DNA of 64,000 nt from Yinghuangia seranimata (GTDB lineage: Bacteria > Actinomycetota > Actinomycetes > Streptomycetales > Streptomycetaceae). Shown one piece after another: positions 58,753 to 64,000 of the stretch. The stretch covers positions 46,606-110,605 of the forward strand of contig NZ_JASAOI010000059.1 in assembly GCF_029953285.1 (NCBI RefSeq), read 5' to 3'. Below the pieces are notes generated by a model. The model was not told where the DNA came from. It worked only from the letters and a program-made list of their open reading frames with translations, and made no database searches. A program made the translations under genes and the position numbers. Positions within the stretch are counted from its first letter, which is position 1. The number at the start of each line of letters is the position of its first letter.

Positions 58753-59292
58753 CTAGGCGGACCCGGTGGTCCCGGTCGGCGGGGCCTGCTCGTAGAGCGC
58801 CACCAGCACGCCGTGCAGGGGCTCCTCGTCGCCGCCTTCCTCGGTGTCGTCGACGAGGTTGGTGAGGGTCTCGCCGAGTGCTTTCGCCTGTGCGGGGCTG
58901 AGGCGCATGTGGCGCATTCGCAGGGTCTCGGCGGGTGAGCGGTCCAGTTCCTGGGCGAACGCGGCGAGCATCGCGGCGGTGCCGGCCGCCTGGGGTTCGG
59001 CGACGAGCATGTGGCGGGCGGTGCGTTGGAAGTACTGCTCGGTGCCGCCGCGGACCTGGCGGGTCTCGGCGATGTGGATCAGCCCGGCTTCGCGGAGGAC
59101 TTTGAGGTGGTGGGCCACGTTGCCCTTCTTCGCGTCGAGCTGCGCCGCGAGCTGGCTGACGGTGGCGGGGCGGTGGCCCAGGGCGAAGAGCAGCCGCTGG
59201 CGCAGCGGGTGGGCGAGCGCCGCGAACTGCTCGGGCGCGGCGATCTCCAGGACGTCCTCGGGAGGCGGCTGGTGGGGCGGCTGATCAGGCAT
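58753..59292 (-). CDS. ArsR family regulator
   Basis: 179 residues. Winged helix: ALAHPLRQRLLFALGHRPAT, VSQLAAQLDAKKGNVAHHLK, VLREAGLIHIAETRQVRGG. The C-terminal ~80 residues carry a helical dimerisation/ligand domain (YFQRTARHMLVAE...). No Cys metal site is visible, so not a classical arsenic sensor. Divergent from an S41 protease with an inverted repeat over the start codon. Confidence 0.9.
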   Translation of the reverse strand: MPDQPPHQPPPEDVLEIAAPEQFAALAHPLRQRLLFALGHRPATVSQLAAQLDAKKGNVAHHLKVLREAGLIHIAETRQVRGGTEQYFQRTARHMLVAEPQAAGTAAMLAAFAQELDRSPAETLRMRHMRLSPAQAKALGETLTNLVDDTEEGGDEEPLHGVLVALYEQAPPTGTTGSA

Positions 59293-59294
59293 GG

Positions 59295-59324
59295 CGAAAG
59301 TGTCTAACCTTCTTGACGCTTTCG
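59295..59324. promoter_or_regulatory. Inverted repeat CGAAAGTGTC...GACGCTTTCG
   Basis: Ten-bp arms with one mismatch, 10-nt spacer, adjacent to the ArsR start codon and 27 nt before the S41 start. Likely the operator for the divergent pair. Confidence 0.6.
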
Positions 59325-59350
59325 CAAGGGCGATGATCTACTTCCCGGCC

Positions 59351-60256
59351 ATGACGACTCTGACGAAGATCACCCCCGCCCCCGTCATCGACGAGACGGT
59401 CCGCCTGCTGACCGAGAACTACGTGTTCCCCGAGGTCGCCGAGCAGGTCGCCGGCCTCCTGCAACGACGCCTCGCCGAGGGCGCCTACGACGTCGACGAC
59501 GCCGAGGAGCTCGCCCGCCTGGTCACCGAGGACCTGCAGTCGGTCAACAACGACCGACACCTGAGGCTGAAGTACCACGCCGACCCGGTCTCCGCGAAGG
59601 AGGGCGCGGCCACCCTGGAGTCCATACGCCGGGAGTTCGACACCTCGCTCGGCGGCGCGCCCCGCGTGCAGCTGCTCGACGGCGGGGTCGCGGTGGTGGA
59701 GCTGGGACCGATGCTGTTCCCGCTGGACTGGGCCGCCGAACCCCTCGCCGCCGCGCTCACCCTGGCCTCCCGCGCCGAGGCGCTGATCATCGACCTACGC
59801 GGCAACCGCGGCGGCGACCCGGACACGGTCGCCTTCGTCTGCAGCTACCTGCTCGACAAGCGCACCCACCTCAACACCATGTCCTGGCGCGGCGGCCAGC
59901 ACAACGAGCAGTCCTGGAGCCAGCCGCACGTCCCCGGCGCACGCTTCGGCGGCACCAAGCCGCTGTACGTGCTGACCAGCGAGAGCAGCTTCTCCGCCGC
60001 CGAGGAGCTGGCGTACGACCTCCAGCAGCTCGGCCGCGCCGTCGTCGTCGGCGAGACCACCCGCGGCGGCGCACACCCGTGCAAGGGCTGGACCGTGCAC
60101 CCGCACCTGGAGGTCACCGTCCCCTTCGGCCGCGCCGTCAACCCCGTCTCGGGCACGAACTGGGAGGGCGTCGGTGTGCAGCCGGACGTCGCTTGCGCTG
60201 CTGCCGAATCCCTCGACCGCGCCCACGAACTGGCCCTCGCCCGCCTGGCCGACTGA
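59351..60256 (+). CDS. S41 family peptidase
   Basis: 301 residues from ATG 59351. N-terminal helical tail (VIDETVRLLTENYVFPEVAE), no PDZ insert, then the C-terminal-processing-protease core: ALIIDLRGNRGGDPDTVAFV and the Ser nucleophile in LTSESSFSAAEELAYDLQQL, with VVGETTRGGAHP. No signal peptide, so presumably cytosolic or released otherwise. Resembles interphotoreceptor-retinoid-binding-protein-like S41 members common in Streptomyces. Regulated by the divergent ArsR protein, as inferred from the repeat. Confidence 0.9.
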   Translation: MTTLTKITPAPVIDETVRLLTENYVFPEVAEQVAGLLQRRLAEGAYDVDDAEELARLVTEDLQSVNNDRHLRLKYHADPVSAKEGAATLESIRREFDTSLGGAPRVQLLDGGVAVVELGPMLFPLDWAAEPLAAALTLASRAEALIIDLRGNRGGDPDTVAFVCSYLLDKRTHLNTMSWRGGQHNEQSWSQPHVPGARFGGTKPLYVLTSESSFSAAEELAYDLQQLGRAVVVGETTRGGAHPCKGWTVHPHLEVTVPFGRAVNPVSGTNWEGVGVQPDVACAAAESLDRAHELALARLAD

Positions 60257-60545
60257 CTCCGCCGGGCTCGGCGACAGCACTCCGCGGGCGGTGGGTGCCA
60301 CCGGGGGCGCGCCGACGGCCAACCGACACCTCGGGGGCGGCGGACCATTACTCGGAGCCGGTGGACCCGGATGCGTCCACCGGTTCCGGCCGTACCCGCG
60401 CCGAGCACCGGATCCGCGACGTGCCGGGGCTTCGTCGACGCTGCGGCGAGCGACGGCCGGCACGCTCATGTGCGACGCCTCCGTGCCTGGATCTAGCATG
60501 AAACAAGAGGCTCGACGCCCCGCACCGCCTGGTGAGGAGGCCCTC

Positions 60546-62384
60546 ATGGCGCAGCAGGACACCGCCGGATTCGGGCTGCTGGACGGTTCGCGGTATCCGC
60601 CGATCTCCGAGCACGGGCTGATCGGCGACCTCCGGACCGCCGCGCTCGTCGCCACCGACGGAACCATCGACTGGTACTGCTGCCCGCGCTTCGACGCACC
60701 CAGCGTGTTCGCGTCCCTACTCGACGCCGACCGCGGCGGACGCTTCGAGCTGGCCGCGGACGTGCCGGCCCGGACGCGGCAGTTCTACTTTCCCGACACC
60801 AACGTGCTGATCACGCGGTTCTTCGCGGCGGACGGGGTCGCGGAGATCCAGGACTTCATGCCCGTCGTCGACGAGTCGCGCGAGGCGGACCGGCACCGGC
60901 TGATCCGGCGGGTGGTGTGCGTCCGCGGGGTGCTGCCGTTCCGGGTGAAGGTCGCCCCGCGCTTCGGCTACGGGACCGAGGCGCACACCGTGGAGCTGGG
61001 GGAGGGCCTCGCGGTGTTCCGCTCGCCGTCGCTGACCCTCGCGCTGACCGCCTCCGTGCCGATCGAGACCGACGGAACGGACGTGTCGGCGCGCTTCAAG
61101 CTGCTGGAGGGCGAGTCGACGGTCTTCGCCCTCGACCAGGTGGGTGCAGGCGTCAGACCGCGGGCGTGCCCGGGCAGCGAGGCGGAGCGGGAGTTCGAGG
61201 CCACGGTCCGGTTCTGGCGGCACTGGCTGTCGCGTTCGCGGTACCACGGGCGGTGGCGGGAGATGGTGCACCGGTCGGCGCTGGTGCTGAAGCTCCTCAC
61301 GTATGCGCCCACGGGCGCGATCGTCGCCGCCCCGACGACCAGCCTGCCCGAGCAGATCGGCGGCGAGCGGAACTGGGACTACCGCTATGTGTGGGTGCGC
61401 GACGCGGCGTTCTGCATCTACGCGATGCTCCGCCTGGGATTCACCTCGGAGGCCGAGGCGTTCATGGGCTTCATCTCCGAACGCGGGATCATGCGGGGCA
61501 CCAAGGACACCGGCCCGCTGCAGATCATGTACGGCATCGACGGGCGCTGCGACCTGCCCGAGTACGAGCTGTCCCACTTCGAGGGCTACCTCGGGTCCGC
61601 CCCGGTGCGGGTCGGCAACGCCGCCACCCAGCAGCTGCAACTGGACATCTACGGCGCGCTGCTCGACTCCGTTTATCTGTACGACAAATGGGGGCAGCCG
61701 ATCAGCAGCGGTCACTGGGACGAGGTCGGCGCTGTCGTGGACTGGCTGTGCACGCACTGGGACCAGCCCGACGAGGGTGTCTGGGAAACCCGGGGCGGGC
61801 GGCGGGACTTCGTGTACTCGCGGCTGATGTGCTGGGTCGCGCTGGAACGGGCCGTCCGGATGGCGAACCGGCGCGGGCTCCCCGCCGACCTGCCCCGCTG
61901 GCGGCAGTCCCGCGACGCGATCTACCGGCAGATCATGGCCCGTGGCTGGTCGGCCGAACGCGGCGCGTTCGTCCAGGGGTTGGACGACAAGGTGCTGGAC
62001 GCGTCGTTGCTGATGATGCCGATGGCGAAGTTCATCTCGCCGACCGACCCCAAGTGGCTCTCCACGCTGGACGTTCTCACCTCGGACCTGGTCTCCGACT
62101 CGCTGGTCTACCGCTACGACCCCGCGGCCAGCGCGGACGGACTCCGGGGCACCGAGGGCACGTTCTCGATCTGTTCGTTCTGGTACGTGGAGGCGCTGGC
62201 GCGTGCGGGGCGGCTGGAGGAGGCCCGGCTGGCGTTCGAGAAGATGCTCACGTACGCAAACCATGTCGGGCTGTTCGCCGAGGAGATCGGGCGGACGGGT
62301 GAGCAACTGGGCAACTTCCCACAGGCGTTCACGCATCTGTCGCTGATCAGCGCGGCGTTCAACCTGGACCGCGCGCTGGGCTGA
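60546..62384 (+). CDS. Glycoside hydrolase family 15 (glucoamylase/trehalase-like)
   Basis: 612 residues from ATG 60546 (GAGGAGG 5 nt upstream). N-terminal beta-sandwich (YPPISEHGLIGDLRTAALVA, GTIDWYCCPRFDAPSVF) and the (alpha/alpha)6 barrel with NWDYRYVWVRDAAFCIYAML (general acid region) and WEVRGG-equivalent VWETRGGRRDFVYSRLMCWV, and the second Glu region GTFSICSFWYVEALARAGRL. The actinobacterial cytoplasmic members act on trehalose or short glucans. No signal peptide. Confidence 0.92.
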   Translation: MAQQDTAGFGLLDGSRYPPISEHGLIGDLRTAALVATDGTIDWYCCPRFDAPSVFASLLDADRGGRFELAADVPARTRQFYFPDTNVLITRFFAADGVAEIQDFMPVVDESREADRHRLIRRVVCVRGVLPFRVKVAPRFGYGTEAHTVELGEGLAVFRSPSLTLALTASVPIETDGTDVSARFKLLEGESTVFALDQVGAGVRPRACPGSEAEREFEATVRFWRHWLSRSRYHGRWREMVHRSALVLKLLTYAPTGAIVAAPTTSLPEQIGGERNWDYRYVWVRDAAFCIYAMLRLGFTSEAEAFMGFISERGIMRGTKDTGPLQIMYGIDGRCDLPEYELSHFEGYLGSAPVRVGNAATQQLQLDIYGALLDSVYLYDKWGQPISSGHWDEVGAVVDWLCTHWDQPDEGVWETRGGRRDFVYSRLMCWVALERAVRMANRRGLPADLPRWRQSRDAIYRQIMARGWSAERGAFVQGLDDKVLDASLLMMPMAKFISPTDPKWLSTLDVLTSDLVSDSLVYRYDPAASADGLRGTEGTFSICSFWYVEALARAGRLEEARLAFEKMLTYANHVGLFAEEIGRTGEQLGNFPQAFTHLSLISAAFNLDRALG

Positions 62385-62406
62385 CGGTCCAGCGGTTGGT
62401 CGGGCG

Positions 62407-63087
62407 TCACGCGCCTGGGTCGGTGTCCAGGACCATGCTCGACGTGGAGCCGATCAGGCGGCGCAGGACGGTGTCGGCGCGTTCGCTGTCGCGGGCCATG
62501 ACGGCGTCGAGCAGGTCGCGGTGCTCCTTGTGGCCCGCCGGGTCGGTCGGGCGGCTCGTCTGCGCCGACGCCGGTCGGCTCCATCGCCGGTACAGCTCGG
62601 CTTCTTCCCTCAGCGACGCGGCCATGGTGCGCAGGCGGGGGTTGGCGCAGCCGGCGAGGAGGGCGGTGTGGAAGTCGGTGTGGGCGATCAGCCAGTCCTC
62701 GCCGGGCTGGTCGTCGTCGCCGAGCGGGGTCTGCTCGAACGTGTGGTGGGCGGCGAGCACTTGGGCCTGCCAGGCGAGGTCGCCCTCGTGGATGGCGCGG
62801 GCCAGGGCCAGGGACTCGATCTCGGTGCGGGCGTCGGTGAGGTCGGCCAGTCCGCGGGCGGTGACGTCGGTGACGTGGAAGCCGTGGTGCGCCTCGGAGA
62901 CGACCAGGTTCTTGGCGACCAGTTTGAGCAGGGCTTCGCGTACGGCGCCTGTGCTGACCCCGTAGCGCTCGCTGAGCTCGGGGAACTTCAGCCGCTGCCC
63001 GGGGCGGAGCCGGCCGCCCATGATGTCGGCCCGGATGCGGTCCTGCACCGCCTCGCTGCGGGTCTGTCGCCCTGCTTCTCTCGCCAC
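62407..63087 (-). CDS. GntR/FCD family regulator
   Basis: 226 residues from GTG 63087. GntR winged helix: QDRIRADIMGGRLRPGQRLK, FPELSERYGVSTGAVREALL; FCD ligand domain with Asp/His metal-ligand pattern (ARTEIESLALARAIHEGDLA, HTDFHTALLAGCANPRLRTM, HKEHRDLLDAVMARD). Divergent from the YbhB gene, with ACTTTTAAAAGT between. FCD regulators bind carboxylic acids. Confidence 0.92.
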   Translation of the reverse strand: MAREAGRQTRSEAVQDRIRADIMGGRLRPGQRLKFPELSERYGVSTGAVREALLKLVAKNLVVSEAHHGFHVTDVTARGLADLTDARTEIESLALARAIHEGDLAWQAQVLAAHHTFEQTPLGDDDQPGEDWLIAHTDFHTALLAGCANPRLRTMAASLREEAELYRRWSRPASAQTSRPTDPAGHKEHRDLLDAVMARDSERADTVLRRLIGSTSSMVLDTDPGA

Positions 63088-63121
63088 GAGGCGGATCCTA
63101 CAACGTTCGACAGATGGCCCA

Positions 63122-63133
63122 ACTTTTAAAAGT
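63122..63133. promoter_or_regulatory. Palindrome ACTTTTAAAAGT in the GntR-YbhB promoter region
   Basis: Perfect 12-bp palindrome 34 nt upstream of the GntR start, AT-rich in a GC-rich setting; probable GntR site or promoter element. Confidence 0.5.
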
Positions 63134-63189
63134 GTGGTTCACTATTGAAAGTCAGGGAGGAGGTGCCTCCCGGCTCGAAGGAGATCCCG

Positions 63190-63726
63190 ATGACCGGTCC
63201 GTACGACTCCCTGCCCGCCGTGCCCGCGTTCGCCGTCACCAGCGCCGACGTCGCCGACGGGGCCGCCCTGCCGCTGGTGCACTTCGCCGCCATGAGCGGC
63301 GTCGCAGGGGCGGAGGACCGCTCGCCGCAGCTGTCGTGGAGCGGATTCCCCGCGGCCACCCGGAGCTTCGTCGTCACGATGTACGACCCGGACGCCCCGA
63401 CCCCGTCCGGCTTCTGGCACTGGGCGGTCGCCGATATCGCGGCTGACGTGTCCTCGCTCGCCGCCGGGGCCGGAGCGCCAGGCGACGGCGCGCTGCCGGA
63501 GGGCGCCTTCCACATCGCCAACGACGTCCGCGCTGCCGCCTACACCGGCGCCGCCCCGCCGCCGGGGACGGGCAAGCACCGCTACTACGTCGCCGTCAAC
63601 GCGCTCGACATACCGTCCGTGCGCCCGCTCGGCATCACTCCGGAGTCCACCCCCGCCGCCCTCGGGTTCTTCATCGGCGGGCACACACTCGCCCGAGCGG
63701 TGCTCGTGCCGTGGGCCGGCGAGTAG
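63190..63726 (+). CDS. YbhB/YbcL family PEBP-like protein
   Basis: 178 residues from ATG 63190 (AAGGAG 6 nt upstream). PEBP motifs of the bacterial type: MYDPDAPTPSGFWHWAV (64-80) and GTGKHRYYVAVNALDIPSVR near 125, ending with GFFIGGHTLARAVLVPW. Cytoplasmic; role unknown (Raf-kinase-inhibitor-like by name). Divergent from the GntR gene. Confidence 0.92.
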   Translation: MTGPYDSLPAVPAFAVTSADVADGAALPLVHFAAMSGVAGAEDRSPQLSWSGFPAATRSFVVTMYDPDAPTPSGFWHWAVADIAADVSSLAAGAGAPGDGALPEGAFHIANDVRAAAYTGAAPPPGTGKHRYYVAVNALDIPSVRPLGITPESTPAALGFFIGGHTLARAVLVPWAGE

Positions 63727-63753
63727 GTCCCGAGCGCGTACCGCGAGGCGGGG

Positions 63754-63791
63754 CCGACGGCACGGGGTACATGCGTACGCCGTGCCGTCGG
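63754..63791 (+). terminator. Hairpin after the YbhB gene
   Basis: CCGACGGCACGG / CCGTGCCGTCGG perfect 12-bp stem with a 14-nt loop, 28 nt downstream of the stop; followed by GTGCCGTCG direct repeats. Confidence 0.7.
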
Positions 63792-63895
63792 TGCCGTCGG
63801 TGCCGCGATGTCGTCCGGGTCGGCCGGAATTGCGTCGTAGGCCTCGAACCGGTCGCGTCCGACCGGGTTTCTCGGGCTAGGCAGCGTTTTGGGGA

Positions 63896-64000
63896 TCAAG
63901 GTCTGAGCCAGAGGCGGATGGCGGCAAGGGTGACCGTGCCGTGGAAGACGTAGGCGCGCTGGTCGTAGCGGGTGGCGACCGCCCGGAAGGCCTTCAGCCG
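63896..64000 (-). mobile_element. IS5-type transposase, C-terminal end (cut by window edge)
   Basis: The reverse strand reads RLKAFRAVATRYDQRAYVFH then GTVTLAAIRLWLRP and TGA (63896-63898). RYDKRAxxFxGxxxLAAxxxWL is the conserved C-terminus of IS5-family (IS427/ISL2 group) DDE transposases, including the last catalytic-domain helix. The insertion-sequence end is probably at about 63881, where CTAG|GCAGCGTTTTGGGGATC begins; CTAG-like targets fit this group. The rest lies outside the window. Confidence 0.85.

Noticed and set aside
1..64000. tRNA or rRNA genes
   Set aside because: No cloverleaf-like segment with a GTTC-A-A T-loop or rRNA-like stretch was noticed; a covariance search was not possible.

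Overview
The window is very GC-rich, with GTG and TTG starts, AGGAGG-type ribosome sites and several apparently leaderless mRNAs. Its gene families (SoxR with an Fe-S signature, SigE-type sigma factor, TIGR04222 and DUF2252 proteins, YVTN propeller, kinase-propeller fusion, many TetR/MarR/PadR/ArsR regulators) point to an actinomycete of the Streptomyces/Kitasatospora/Embleya kind; genus cannot be fixed from sequence alone. There are no rRNA or tRNA genes and almost no housekeeping genes (uppP is the clearest), so it reads as accessory chromosome, perhaps an arm region. No biosynthetic gene cluster, prophage or CRISPR array is visible.

Layout. 1-11 kb: membrane protein cut by the edge, ferredoxin reductase scrap, DUF2252 protein, MATE exporter, clipped GNAT, ArsR, then divergent regulator/target pairs (WYL-VOC, SIP-TetR, epoxide hydrolase-cupin/XRE). 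11-20 kb: DUF4132 scrap, eukaryote-type PEBP, SnoaL-like protein behind a 35-bp perfect palindrome, TIM-barrel protein and TetR, NUDIX, MBL, YVTN propeller, DUF2975-XRE pair, GNAT. 20-28 kb: LysR, a two-gene unit with a Fic protein, a graveyard of gene fragments including a tyrosine recombinase, SoxR with FdxA, HEAT protein, FUSC exporter with MarR. 28-36 kb: TIGR04222 membrane protein, two-component system with an MMPL exporter, DUF4345-TetR. 36-44 kb: Tat-exported berberine-bridge flavoprotein, aldehyde dehydrogenase, SMI1/KNR4 protein, sugar isomerase, PAP2, and an eroded PadR-ABC operon. 44-53 kb: two paralogous membrane-anchored proteins, uppP, a frameshifted cNMP-domain/thioredoxin-reductase gene and a kinase-propeller fusion. 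53-64 kb: MBL-TetR, YdeI-like, VOC, two secreted proteins between inverted repeats, SigE-type sigma with membrane partner, ArsR-S41 protease, GH15, GntR-PEBP, and the end of an IS5-type transposase.

Two themes dominate. First, many small divergent regulator/effector modules carry readable operators (about ten strong palindromes). Second, decay is widespread: about a dozen genes are truncated, frameshifted or internally deleted, while intact modules sit between them. The strongest candidates for something undescribed are the Fic/companion unit (21283-22600), the repeat-flanked secreted pair next to a sigma/anti-sigma-like pair (55990-58625), the tandem PET-repeat membrane proteins (44531-47004) and the orphan 35-bp palindrome (12601-12635).
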